Shown in pieces: positions 36,190 through 47,387 of a DNA stretch of 64,000 nt (within the stretch, counting starts at the first letter, position 1; every line of letters starts with the position of its first letter). This stretch comes from Actinomucor elegans (Eukaryota > Mucoromycota > Mucoromycetes > Mucorales > Mucoraceae). The DNA lies in assembly GCA_026027325.1 (NCBI GenBank), contig JAMSLZ010000005.1:1116001-1180000 (forward strand), in the 5' to 3' direction. The translations under genes and the position numbers were made by a program. The notes under the pieces are model-generated. The model ran no database searches. It was not told where the DNA came from and saw only the letters and a list, made by a program, of their open reading frames with translations.

Positions 36190-37669
36190 ATGAGTAAGTC
36201 TCCTCTTATGTTGCAAGGCAACTAAAAACGCGAAATCTAATACGATTGTATAGGATTAAAAAGACAAAACACAGATGTTGAAATGGCCGATGCTTCTCAA
36301 CCTACTTCTTTAAAGCGTTCTCGTTCCAACGAAAACGCTCATACTGCTAAAAGAGAGAAACACGCTGGTATGAATCAAATCGTGAAAGCACCCACCGCAG
36401 TTGGAAAGGTGTTTGTTTTCGGTACAGGTGATACTGGACAGCTTGGTTTGGGTGAAGATATGTTGGAGCGTAAGAGACCTATGCCTCTGAAGGCTCTTGA
36501 TGGCGAGGAAATCGTTGACGTTGTATGTGGTGGTATGCACTCGATTGCTTTAACCAAGAGCGGAAAAGTAAGTTTATATATCATTGTTTTAGACTAATAT
36601 TAATCGACCCATCTTTTTTTTTTTTTTTTTTAAAAAAAATAAAAATGTTTAGTTATGGTCTTGGGGATGTAATGATCAACGCGCTTTAGGTAGATCAGGC
36701 GAAGAATATGAACCTGGAAGAGTAGAGAACATGGATCACGTCAAGGTAGTCAAGGTAGCTTGTTGCGACTCGGTTACCATGGCACTCAGTGAAGAAGGCC
36801 AACTTTATTGTTGGGGAACTTACCGTTGTGCTGAAGGACCCTTGGGTTTCTCTCGCGATAAAGCAGTTCAAGATTTACCTGCTATTTTCGAGCCTTTTGC
36901 CAAGTTTGTGATTGCTGATATTGCTGCTGGTACTGACCATTGTTTGGCTTTGACGCGAGATGGTCGTGTCTTTGTCTGGGGTAACGGTCAACAATTCCAG
37001 TTGGGTCGTCGTATTATGGAGCGTCATATCATTAATGGTCTTCGCCCCGAAGCCTTGAATTTGAAGCAAATTAAAGCAATTGGTACAGGCTCTTATCACT
37101 CGTTTGCTGTTGCCCATGATAATACCCTTTATGTTTGGGGTCTCAATAATTTCCAACAGTGTGGACTTGCTGAAGAAGATAATAACGAACCTGCACCCAA
37201 TGTGATTACTCGACCAACAATCGTGAGTGGTTTGGAAGGTAAAGGCGAGATCAAGGCTGTCCAAGGTGGTGAACATCATTCGCTTGTATTGATGGAAGAT
37301 GGTAGTGTATACGCATTTGGCCGTGCAGATTCCAACCAATTGGGATTACCCGAGAACTTGATTGAGCAATTCCAAACACGTGAAGAAGGCGTCGAGCTCT
37401 CTGCATTCAAGAAAGCTGTTGGTGTTCCTACACGTATTCCTTCATTGGAGAAGGTTGTGGAGATTGCTACTGGTACTAATCATGCTATTGCCGCGACAGA
37501 ATCCGGCAAGGCTTATACTTGGGGTTTCGGCGAATTGTACGCATTAGGTAATGGCTCAAGTGATGATGAGCCTGTTCCTGTTGAATTGACAGGTCAAAAG
37601 TTGGAAGGACACAAGGTTATTCGTGTCTCTGCTGGTGCTCAGCACTCAATGGTACTTGCTACTGTCTAA
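36190..37669 (+). CDS. RCC1: RCC1, Ran guanine-nucleotide exchange factor
   Basis: Chromatin-bound seven-bladed propeller that loads Ran with GTP (family knowledge). Exons 36254-36567 and 36653-37669 are certain. A preceding 4-nt exon, 36190-36193 (ATG plus one base), followed by a 60-nt intron, gives a 444-residue protein starting MRLKRQNTDVEMAD; otherwise translation starts at 36283 (MADASQP). The basic N-terminus KRSRSNENAHTAKREKH looks like a nuclear localisation signal. Blade motifs: VFVFGTGDTGQLGLGED, CGGMHSIALTKSGKLWSWG, VWGNGQQFQLG, VWGLNNFQQCGL, GGEHHSLVLMEDGSVYAFGR, TNHAIAATESGKAYTWGFG and SAGAQHSMVLA. The second intron contains a T18/A8 palindrome. Confidence 0.93.
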
Positions 37670-37881
37670 GTCCCTTCTTTTAACACGATTTATTATGAAC
37701 ATATCCAAGCAATTTTATATACTACACACGGCCATTTGCACGCAACATGAATAAATTTAACCAGCAAACTTGACAGTTATTCTTATAGACTAATCCTCCT
37801 TTCATTATTTTACTTTCTTTTTCTTTACTTTTTTTTTGAATAGACTACTACTATTATGTATAATAAACAAGCTATCACACT

Positions 37882-39532
37882 TTATTGCTGTTGCTGTTGG
37901 GTATTTCTCTTCCTTGAAAACTCAAAGACTTCTGTCACTGCTTCTTTAAAGCATTGAAAGTTATAATCGATTAAACCGTGTTTTTCAAAATTGTCTTGTC
38001 GCAAAAGACATATCAGTACCAAAAGTCTAATTATATCATCTGATTAACAAAGACGTATTCAACTGATTCAATATAGATATTTTTACCTGTTTACTTCTCT
38101 CATGTAAAGAACATCTCCATTGTCTAATTTAATCAAACTAGAGGCTTCTGCATCAGAAGTTGGTGTCATTTGCTGCTGCTGTTGCTGCTGCTCGTGTTGG
38201 TGTTCTATTAATCTACGTTCAAGACTCTCAGAATCAGGATCCATTCTATCATGATCAAGTGAAACAGGCGTTTGCTGTCCATCTAATAGTAAACCATTGT
38301 TTCGATCTGGTGTATCTGATACTGACATATTGTTAGGACTTCCTTGTGCGCTGTAAAGTGTTAGTATATCCGTCAACAAGTCGATATCACACATTACTTA
38401 CCCATAAATGCACTCTACATCAATACAAACATCAATCATATCAGAACAAAGTTCATAAGACTGCATGTCAACTGGTGAACTATCAGTAGCAATGTAAATC
38501 TTGGTCAATGTATCAAACAGATATGCTTTATCGATGCCAGAGTTCTATTGAAATATTAGTATGAATGTACGCGTAACTCATTATTACCAAAACTTTACAG
38601 AGCATAAAACATTAAGCAAGTTTTCCAAGGTAGGTAATTCGCGAATCAGCTTTTGAATGATCTTACTGAAAGCCTCATAGATTGAATTATCATAGATACT
38701 AGTAAGATAGTATGTCAAATGAATATATTCAAGTTGTGCATCGGCCAAAGCATCGCCCATTCGTTGCTGTACATCGCGTTGTGTATCTATTGGTCCGAGA
38801 TTATACCGAGATTAGTCATCGTTCTAGTAAGTAGAATCATTATACTACCAATTTTATAATCGTCAGACAGGCCATCGACTTTGTGAATCAAAACTTCGAA
38901 TGTAATATTAGGATTGACGCGGTAAGCACTAGTGACAGTCGTAAACAAACGATGCAAAGCTTCGTTATAATCATCCTGAGCATCAATAACAAAGATCAAT
39001 GCACCAACTGTACCAAAAATGTCTTGGGGATCATATGCCAATTCATCGAAAAAGTCCACTTGACCGGGGAAATCCCAAATTTGAAAATCAATAAAGGATC
39101 GTCTATATATTTGTATAAATGTACTGCTCGTCCTCTTCAAGTGTATTCTTACGTGATGTCTTCCTTTTGAATTTTGGTAGTGCTTTCTAAATACAAAGTA
39201 TCGTTGGGTGGCATTTTTCCAAACACAACACGTTGAATACTTGATTTCCCACTTCTGCTCAGTTTGTCAATAAAGAAAGTTCTACTCTATAGCTATGAAC
39301 AGTATACCTTTGAAGCCCCATCAGTAGTATACGTGGTTTGTCAGATAGGATCTGGTCTTCCATATTGTCTCTGAGGACATTGGTTAGCTTTGGCTATAGC
39401 TGTGTTTATAACTGAAAAAACTCACGTAGCAAAATCTGAATCATTGTTTGGTTGTTGGTAATCGTACTACAGGTATATGAACTTAAATAGGGTATACTCG
39501 AGGAGTATTATGATATAATGACTTACGTCCAT
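37882..39532 (-). CDS. GTR2: Gtr2/RagC-type small GTPase
   Basis: Rag GTPase subunit that signals amino-acid status to TORC1 at the vacuole/lysosome (family knowledge). Nine minus-strand exons: 39527-39532, 39426-39466, 39308-39370, 39153-39254, 38849-39102, 38599-38786, 38402-38544, 38087-38350 and 37882-38026; 401 residues. Switch and P-loop motifs: [18 protein letters not shown], then [22 protein letters not shown], and [12 protein letters not shown] (HKVD in place of NKxD, as in Rag proteins). The C-terminal roadblock-like half is interrupted by a Gln-rich, Asp/Ser-rich insertion in exon 8 that includes a poly-Gln run; a second CAA/CAG run ends the protein. The first coding exon is only ATG GAC. 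RagC/Gtr2 is preferred over RagA/Gtr1 because of the FPGQ-D/F context and length. Confidence 0.9.
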
Positions 39533-39699
39533 GTTGAATTAGCAATTGTATACGTTTTAAAACGAAAGAGGAACCCTATCCCATCAATTTGACTAAATGC
39601 TCACGCGCATCATATGTTGTATGCGGCGATTTAATTTTCATTTATAAGGGCATCCATCGGGACCCGTTTTTTTTTGAAGTTTTGACTGTAATTTTTATC

Positions 39700-41020
39700 A
39701 CTTTAATGTACAGTCTTATTAGGAAGAAAAGTCGCACCAGGTATGAACTGATGTTGCACTAGACCAAGAGAGAATGCTTCAAATTAGATGTTGCATTTTC
39801 AGAAACTTTATGAACAAGCATTAACGTCTTTCTGAGATATATAAGGCACGTCAGTGTTTTTTTTTTTCGTTTTGAATTTTCTATCATCATTCAATTGCAT
39901 TGAGCCCAGGAGAATAAAAATGCAATTAAGCTCAGTGATAGCCTAGGGATGTTATCTAGTTGTGGAAGCCTCAGGCTGTATTTAATCAAGCCTGTAGCAG
40001 AATTCACATCCAAGATAATAGCTATCTGTGCTCGCATTTTGAGCATTTTGATCATTGTAGATGAAATTCTTTTTGACCAGGCCGTGCTGCATTTCATGTT
40101 AATATGAAAGGTGGATCCGCCTAGAAAGACGCAGTTTTTCGTAAAATCCATATCAGTTTTTTCCCATACGAATCCAATCCAGGTGCCTTTTTTTTTTTTT
40201 TTTTTTTTCGCTGTTCTTATTCACAACAGGATGAAACAGAGCTTTTTTGAAAGATAGATTGTAATGTTTTCTTACAACATCATACACAGTGCTCTAGAGT
40301 GTTTTGAGCTCTATAGATACCTGTTTCAGTTGTTCCATCGTCTGTTCCAAAACGGCTGACGGATTTTCATCAATGCAATCCGAAATAACCTTTTTATGTT
40401 CCTCATTAAGAAGGCGTAGTCAACCAGTCTTCCGATATTTCTCGAAGATGCTATCAGGATCACTTTGGCACTGTTTCACTCGTTTTTGTGCCATACGAGC
40501 GTGTATTCCCAACTGTTTCGTAGTAGCAGAAGTATTCGGATACTTCTCGATGAATGCCGTTTTATTTTGATCTGTGTATAGTATGCATGATCAGTGTTTC
40601 TTTCATTGTAGCGTCCGTTCCAGTATTTACGACCTTTCATCTGTTCCGCGGTTGCCTTCTTAACATAGTTTAGAAAAATACTGCTTACAAGAGTTCACTG
40701 TTTCAAGGTAATAATGTTGTTACTTGTCAACAACATAATCCAAAGGCTCAGACTTGCCATACTCATTGACAACATTTTCGTATAAAGGCTGAATGCCCAT
40801 TATGATGGAACGTGTCAGTGATTGTGATAAAAGAAAATTTGAGGCGAAAAAACACACACGTTTTGAATATCTCAAACAGATGCCAATGCTTGTTCATAAA
40901 GCTTTTGAAAATGTGACATTTAATTTGCCAATGTGGCGATATTTGTTTTTATTTTTATTTAGAACTTGCGATATCAAAATACATCTGGTACGACTTTTCT
41001 TTCCGAAAAGGCTATATGTC
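39700..41020 (-). mobile_element. Decayed Tc1/mariner-like transposon
   Basis: A broken transposase flanked by two diverged inverted copies of about 170-190 bp. Matching segments are 39721-39740 with 40985-41004, and roughly 39791-39890 with 40821-40920 (both inverted). Outer ends and a TA target duplication could not be fixed with confidence. Size (about 1.3 kb) and long inverted repeats fit a Tc1/mariner-like element. Confidence 0.75.
39891..40799 (-). pseudogene. Transposase pseudogene (Tc1/mariner, DDE type)
   Basis: Read on the minus strand, fragments match the order of a Tc1-like transposase. A helix-turn-helix region (TTKQLGIHARMAQKRVKQC, DPDSIFEKYRKTG) is followed by an in-frame TGA. 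Then come EEHKKVISDCIDENPSAVLEQ, YDVVRKHYNLSFKKALFHP, and a catalytic-core piece MDFTKNCVFLGGSTFHINMK with AWSKR and ATGLIKYSLRLPQ. Here the expected DES-like acidic residue after CVFL is GGS, so a metal ligand appears lost. A T-run of about 22 bases (A-run on the coding strand) interrupts the middle near 40188-40208. Several stops and frameshifts lie in the N-terminal part (40600-40799). It cannot encode an active enzyme. Confidence 0.8.
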
Positions 41021-41416
41021 ATTATTTTTGGCATTTTCTTTAGATGAAATAAACTTGCATCATATGGCACAAGACCAAAAACTGTCGAAAATTACATGAA
41101 ATCAAAAATTCTTTTGTAAAGCGTTTCTTGATGTTTGCATCATTTGGTGCCGTACTAAAGTGTTTATAAACTGTGTTAAGAATATTTGCTTTTATTGTAA
41201 AGATTTCATTACATAAACTCGGCTTCAAGTATTCAAGAATTAACTCTAAATCTGATCAAACTTTGATTTTTTTTTAATATACAAACATCCATATTTCACA
41301 CTCCTATCAAAAGGATCAGAGGTAATACAGTGGATCAATTGATTGCTTACGCTTTCATTATAGTTTATTTAAAAGATAAATCATTGGATATGATTCTCTA
41401 GTGTCATTAGTCAGGT

Positions 41417-42881
41417 TTATTCTCGCTTCAAGAAGCGCACAAAAGAATCTCGCGTGCATTCACCGCCTTTTCGAGGATCAAAATAAAACTTGTAGCAGCT
41501 ACCATCTGCGCAAATTGCTATATTAAACAATTCATATCAGAAGAATTCAATAAAACATTTGTCAATAGTTTACCTGTAAAAGAGTTTTTTTGACTTCCAA
41601 ATGCAACCAAGCATCTACTTTCAGTAGCAATCTTTGCATGAGCAAAACTCCATTCAGAGCTAAAATATTTGGGTAGCAAATCCTTCATAAAACTCAGTGC
41701 GCTGCCTCGATTGCCTGAGGTAGTTAAACCATAATTTGAAGGTGATTGTGTTGGGTACACGACTACTTCGCCATAGGTAGGACCACGCGGCTTATGGTCC
41801 ACATGGGTTACGACTGACGGATCAAGGTTAAATATATGAATAGTCCCTTTATCAGATGATACACATAGTCTTGTGGATTCATTGTTAAAAGCAATCGAGT
41901 ATATCTCGGCTCTATCCATACCACGTCGTAATTCATGAAGTAAGGTGCCTGTGGATGTATTAAAGACACGTATCAACGTTCCTTTATCGCTGGTCGTTGC
42001 ACACCGTGATCCATCTTGATTCAACGAAATACAGCTTAACTTTCCAGAATGCGCTGCTACTATACTGATATTAATGGATCTACGTGTATTACTGTGGCTA
42101 TGATCTTGGTTTTTAGGCGGTAAGGTGAATACAGGCGAAGTTGGGCTGTTATCAGGCTCTCCAACGGATATATAGTAGCCCAAGGAATTCAAATCAATAA
42201 TTTGTAAATGGCCCTTCTGTCTACCAGGTATAATGAGGATTGCGTGATTTAAAGAGGTGGAGACGGCAGCAAGGCCTATTGTCAGATTAATACTAGCACC
42301 TTTAACTTGACTTATGACTTGCCTTTTTCATTATCGCAGGTTTCAAATGTATGTAGCAGTTGTGGTGGTAAACTAAAGTGATATACAAAGACCTTGTTCT
42401 GCAAGACTACTGTTAATCTATAAGATGGTATGATTACTGCGGTCTTTTTTTTTTCGCTTCTATCTCGCGTTTTATACCTGTCCCTTCTTAGTTTAACGTT
42501 CTTTACTTCACTTTTATATTCTAGTTCTAGCACTGGTTTCCCTTTCATACTATCGTAGATTATCACCTTATTCGGTGGATATCTGGGATTCCTACCACCA
42601 CCTACCAGTGCTAAATAGTTTGTACGATATAGCATTTCTACCAAAGCAATGCCACCTTCGTCCGACTCTACATGAACAATGTCAATATATTCAAAAAAAA
42701 ACAAAAAAACAAAAACAAAGCGATTTATACCATCTCTTGCTTGTTCGATTAATGGTTCGCAATTGTAAACTCTGAATCCATTGTCAAGACCAATGGCAAA
42801 GCAACCATAATCTTGATTGAAGCCAGCATAAAGTAACCCTGGCGCGTCGTTTAAACTTGGAGAAGTCCTTGACAAGTTCAT
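41417..42881 (-). CDS. PROPPIN (WIPI/Atg18-family WD40 protein)
   Basis: Phosphoinositide-binding beta-propeller of autophagy and endosome traffic (family knowledge). Minus-strand exons: 42731-42881, 42478-42667, 42323-42417, 41574-42275 and 41417-41517; 412 residues. The lipid-binding signature appears as [17 protein letters not shown] (LRRG in place of the FRRG of Atg18), which favours the WIPI3/4-Hsv2 branch. Other supports: [61 protein letters not shown] and [19 protein letters not shown] text. The final exon gives [20 protein letters not shown]. The intron between exons 3 and 4 (42276-42322) begins with GC, not GT. The gene follows OFD1 in the same direction. Confidence 0.9.
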
Positions 42882-43009
42882 TTATTAGTTTTAATATTTA
42901 CAAGGTAAAGATAAAAAAAGCGGATAATTCAACTTTGCAGGTTTATATATGAGAAAATAGACAGACTATATAAGGTAATGAAGTTTTTAATGCATGATGT
43001 GATAAGAAA

Positions 43010-44698
43010 TTAAGCTGTTTCTTCTGGCAGGTCATATTCAAAGGAAACATCCCAACGAGCACCTGGAGCTCTTGCGCTAATGTATTTAACAAATCGCATA
43101 ACGCCTTCATCCTTCAAGACCAGTGATAATTCATTGGAGCCTGCCGCCATGGTTAGGAGTGCTCCATCATCATCAAAAGAGCGATAAGTAGCTGGGTCAT
43201 CATCACCTTCATGAGCAGCCATATAACATTCATAACCGCCATATTCGCAAGTTTCCCATTTATCGAGGTCTTTGTCATTTACTAAGCAAAGGGTGGCATC
43301 CAATACTGCCTGACCTCGGCTATTAGTAGTAGCCAAGGTAAAATCGTGTCCGGGTCTAAATCTTCGAGCCATACCTCGATGACCTGTGGGTGTAAGTTGA
43401 GAAATGACGGCCAACCAGTGACGGAAAGGCTCGCTTTGAAAATAAGAACGTAATTGAGCAAACAAAACAGATGTTTCCTCGTTAGAAGTAGCATCATCCA
43501 TTAGTTTCAAGAATCTTTGAGATACTGGAGAGCCTTGCACAATCCAATCCCCTCGGACACCTGTACCATGAGGCGGCATCTTGGCTTGAGTAAACTGATC
43601 TTGCTCGTCTGCCTTCAAAGTGGCAGCCTGAATCTTGGTATATAGCTCTTCTTTCAAAAACGACTTGAGCTGAACGGCAGATTCATCCAAGAATTTTTCT
43701 GTCACTTGAGAAAGAAACTTGGTGTTCAAATAGACAGGGTTCATCCAAACACTCAGTGAGGCTATATCTTGTTCTGTTAACCCTAGTGTCGCTGATTCCT
43801 CAAGATCGGTCTTGTATTGTTCAAACTTTTCTTTGCTATCGACAGCGGCTTCAATTTGCTGGAGTGAAGAGAGTGCATCACTCTTTTCAGCATCCTTCTT
43901 GTATCCCAACTCGCCTTCCTGAGGAAAATGGAACCAGCCTTGAATACTAAGACGAGGCTTACCTTCGACGACCACTTCTTGTACAGAATGAAACGAATAA
44001 CCGGGCAAAACAGTAAACATAGCGAATTGATTCCACTGTGGAGGCACAGAAACGCTAGGCTCATTGGCAGGTGTATCACGTTCTATTACAGGATACAGCT
44101 CTAGAGCACCACCAAAGCTAGGATCCCAGTGCTCGTCTGGATCACCAGGCATATACAGAATGAATGAGATACGACGCGTACCAATCACATCATCATGGTT
44201 TAAAAGATGACATCCTTCAGTGTAAGTATTAACACTCATATCCATCTTGGTAGGTGATAGTGGGCCGCATCCTGTCACCTCACTGACAAACTCACGAAAC
44301 TCGTTGGAATAAATGGCATTACGAAGTTCAAACAAGTTACTTAGCTTGGATCGCTCTTGCTCTGATAAACCGTCTATATTGGCAAGATCTCCGGTTTGGT
44401 TAACTTTGTAAATGTCTGTTTCTTTATTGGTGAAGTTGAGGTTACTGTATATTTCTTTGTGTACTCGACGTAGGAGATCATCGTTGATGAGCTTGGATAT
44501 CTTACAATGAGGATAGGGTTGAGAGGATTGTATGGACTCGCGAATAGAATCACGGGATGATTGATCAAACAGGCCCGGGAAGAACTTGTCTTTGATAGAT
44601 GTTGGCACCTTGTCTTCCATTTTCATGCGCTTGATACCAGTGCGATCATCATCTGGATTGCTTGGAGCAGTTCTAGTTTCGGCATTGGGAGGGGACAT
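43010..44698 (-). CDS. TPA1: OFD1/TPA1-type prolyl hydroxylase (2-oxoglutarate dioxygenase)
   Basis: Fe(II)/2-oxoglutarate dioxygenase; relatives (yeast Tpa1, fission yeast Ofd1, human OGFOD1) hydroxylate a proline of ribosomal protein uS12 (family knowledge). Single exon, 562 residues from MSPPNAETR. The catalytic N-terminal domain shows the metal ligands His and Asp in LLNHDDVIGTRRISF, the distal His in GYSFHSVQEV and the 2-oxoglutarate Arg in KPRLSIQGWFH. The second, degenerate double-stranded helix domain is recognisable from GVRGDWIVQGSPVSQRFLKL through RRFRPGHDFTLAT to the end. An in-frame upstream ATG at 44755 would add 19 mostly hydrophobic residues; I prefer the inner start because the protein normally acts in cytosol or nucleus. 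Confidence 0.92.
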   Translation of the reverse strand: MSPPNAETRTAPSNPDDDRTGIKRMKMEDKVPTSIKDKFFPGLFDQSSRDSIRESIQSSQPYPHCKISKLINDDLLRRVHKEIYSNLNFTNKETDIYKVNQTGDLANIDGLSEQERSKLSNLFELRNAIYSNEFREFVSEVTGCGPLSPTKMDMSVNTYTEGCHLLNHDDVIGTRRISFILYMPGDPDEHWDPSFGGALELYPVIERDTPANEPSVSVPPQWNQFAMFTVLPGYSFHSVQEVVVEGKPRLSIQGWFHFPQEGELGYKKDAEKSDALSSLQQIEAAVDSKEKFEQYKTDLEESATLGLTEQDIASLSVWMNPVYLNTKFLSQVTEKFLDESAVQLKSFLKEELYTKIQAATLKADEQDQFTQAKMPPHGTGVRGDWIVQGSPVSQRFLKLMDDATSNEETSVLFAQLRSYFQSEPFRHWLAVISQLTPTGHRGMARRFRPGHDFTLATTNSRGQAVLDATLCLVNDKDLDKWETCEYGGYECYMAAHEGDDDPATYRSFDDDGALLTMAAGSNELSLVLKDEGVMRFVKYISARAPGARWDVSFEYDLPEETA

Positions 44699-44755
44699 CT
44701 TATCGCAGATTGTGATGGTAATAATAAAAAGACAAAAACAAGCCTCAGCAAACAA

Positions 44756-46102
44756 GAAAACTTTTTTTTTTTGACATGTAAAATCGTATGATTTCTTGTT
44801 GGATTAACTGTTTACTGACCTGCAATCTTTTTAGGAAATTGGTTTTTCGGCCTGTCAAATAATAATAATCGTCTGATTCCGATGATGGCTCTTTCTTTGT
44901 TTTGGTTGTGAGGGTGAAGAACTCTGATGAAGCACGCCTAAATCAAGTATAAACTTCGTCTTTTGTAAGATATCAACTAGTCATTGCCAAACGAGAAAGC
45001 ATTCAATAGTTTGATTGCAGACTAACAAATGTATACGAAGCAATTTAAAAAAGACAGGGCTGTAGACTAATAAAGATCGATAAATATTGCAGTAGCTCGT
45101 TTCGAACATGGACTACTAATTTGATGTGGCATTTAATCGAGAGATATATTATTCGAGGCGGATATTCAATGCATCTATATTGATATGTAAAAAGTAAGCC
45201 TTTCATTTTCTTCTTCTCAAACAGCTTCTTGGACCTTGTTTTAAAAAACTAGTTTAATTGCGTTCCAAGGCTACTGAGTATCAGCATGTTTGTAATTTGT
45301 CTTGGATTGCTGTACAGTTTGATCAATCACAGGTCTCATCAACAGCTTGATTCTAGTCATAATCATTTCAGTTAAATTTTTATTCTGTTTATGTAGCTTT
45401 TGACTTATAAACGCTTTCAGTATAAGCATATAACTATGGTCTTGTGCATAACTAAAGGATGCTTCATTAAAAGCTACTATGATAGATTTCTATACTATGT
45501 GATAGGTTTGACGCGTATCTTGTCTATTATGTATCTGTATATGTAGACTCAAGAACATGTCTACCATCCATGACACCCTTGTATAGTATTCCAATAAAAC
45601 TTATTTATATCAGTAACATTATATAAATTTATTTATTCTAGTAAATATGTAATATATTACTCTCTTATTCTGATATGAGCATTATTATGATGATACATTG
45701 ATGTGAGGAAGCGTGGACTATCTCTAGTAATATATCGTTTCAGGTCACTAGAGTCAGTGTTTTTTTTATCTTTTAAAACATATATCATTAGAAAGAGGAT
45801 ATTACGTTCTACAGGTCTTTCAGTTTTTTGGGGGTTTAAATTAACATGGCAATCTAATCAGCAAAGAGAGCTCTGCCGATCGCAGTCAAATGTCACAATT
45901 AATGAACATTCTTTATTTGGAGTGAGTCGCTGCCTCTTATAGATATCTTAGCTGGACTCTAGTGTTTTTATTCCCTCCTGGGATATGGAGCCTATCTCAT
46001 TTTGATTTACGCTTTGTAATCTCCGCTTCACTGACTGCTTCCATAAAGTACTCGTGGAAGCAGCAGTAAACTACTTCTTCACTTTACCCGATACTATACA
46101 AT
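44756..46102. other. AT-rich intergenic region
   Basis: 1.35 kb between divergent genes, with many stop codons in all frames. The 79-codon plus-strand stretch at 45703-45942 has no domain. Nothing else seen. Confidence 0.45.
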
Positions 46103-46736
46103 ATGACCGAGCCAAAGAACGAAATATTAGAAAAGAACGAGATCTTGTCCAAGCAATTGCAAAAGCTATTAAAAGCTCAAGATACCCGTATGGAATTATA
46201 CAACGAGTTTGACATGTAAAAAAGCAACAGAACCATAAACAAAGAGAAAACGCGTTAAATGATTTAACTATATAGCGCATTTAAGGATTACTTGAGTGGC
46301 AAGTGTCCGGCTGAACAATATCATTCTATTTGCCGGATTGTCACAGAGGGATTCCAAGATGTGTCAAAAGAGATTCAAGATATTGAAAAGAATATCGCTA
46401 ATAGTGTTATTGCTGGTATGATTCGCGCTTTACAAAATACTGAAAAGGAAAAGCTACAAAAGGTAAAGAATCCCACTTATTTTCCCGGGAATAAAGCACT
46501 AAATTCCTGTATAGACTGCCAAACTTCAAATCTTGATTATTCAAGCAAAAGAATCAGATAAAGACTTTGACGAGACTATTAAAAGCGAGAAGGAAAGGTA
46601 ATTGGGGCTTAATAAACCCTACTAGATGACATACTAATTTGGCTCTACTAGCTTAAAAGAAACTACAGAGAAGGCTTTGGAAATTTGGGATGAAATTCGA
46701 GAGGAAATGCATGGTGTTGCTTCGCTTATTTGTTAG
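46103..46736 (+). CDS. REX1B-like small helical protein
   Basis: Exons 46103-46215, 46276-46462, 46515-46597 and 46652-46736; 155 residues. The pattern TRMELYNEFDIAFKDYL, then QYHSICRIVTEGFQDVSKEIQDIE and a helical C-terminal half (LQNTEKEKLQKTAKLQILII), matches what I recall of the REX1B (required for excision 1-B) domain family. That family is linked in algae to excision repair, but its biochemical role is unclear. The protein is entirely helical in appearance with no membrane segment. All introns are GT-AG and the frame closes throughout. The family call rests on pattern memory, so it is moderate. It converges on TIM8. Confidence 0.65.
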
Positions 46737-46798
46737 AGGAACAAGGATGGTTTATTTTACTATGTATAAAGAAAGTCTACTATTATTTACATGCACTT

Positions 46799-47179
46799 TT
46801 ACATGCCACTTCTCATATCTTCCAATCTCTTGACGATGAATAAACTGGTATCTAAGAATCTATCAACACAGTTGGCGAGACATGCCTCTTCAGAACGATC
46901 CATCTTGTTGTTGATCTTGGAGATACACTTGTCCTAATAACCCAGTTCAGTTTAATTCTAAATGCATCCCTATCCAATTCTTACCCAACAGTTATCTGTC
47001 ATGCTGTGAACTGTTTCTTGTACACGAGCCTTGGCTTGTTCGGCTTCGAGGAACTAATAATCAAATCATCAATTCTCCCTTCCAGCCCAATATTCGTCCG
47101 ATTTTCACGTATAATCCTCCTAATACAATACCTGAGCAAGTTCGCGTTGGTCGTTTTCAGTGAATTGAGGTTGAGACAT
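46799..47179 (-). CDS. TIM8: TIM8, small mitochondrial intermembrane-space chaperone
   Basis: Forms a hexameric chaperone with TIM13 that escorts hydrophobic precursors across the intermembrane space (family knowledge). Minus-strand exons 47132-47179, 46985-47053 and 46799-46933; 83 residues, the usual size. The twin CX3C motifs are CWDKC and CLANC, separated by 15 residues (ISKINNKMDRSEEA). CWDKC and the RFLDTSLFIVKRLE ending favour TIM8 over TIM9, TIM10 or TIM13. It diverges from the thioesterase gene across a 208-bp shared promoter and converges on the REX1B-like gene (62-bp gap). Confidence 0.93.
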
Positions 47180-47387
47180 TATTGGAGATATAAGAAAAAG
47201 GAAAAATATGAAAACTGGAAGGGCCCAAGTTTAAACCCTTTCAAATGGGTCTATTCCAGTGACTGGTTTTTTACCTTTCAAATGTCTCTGATCGGCTTGT
47301 AACACAACTTTGTCATTCACTTTCTCACTGAATAAGATAAAATGCCCAATATTTTTTTTCTTTTCTCTCTCCTTTATATCAAGAAAA

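Noticed and set aside
45100..45130. B-box-like GTTCGAAAC on the minus strand, possible tRNA
   Set aside because: No matching T-stem or acceptor stem nearby.
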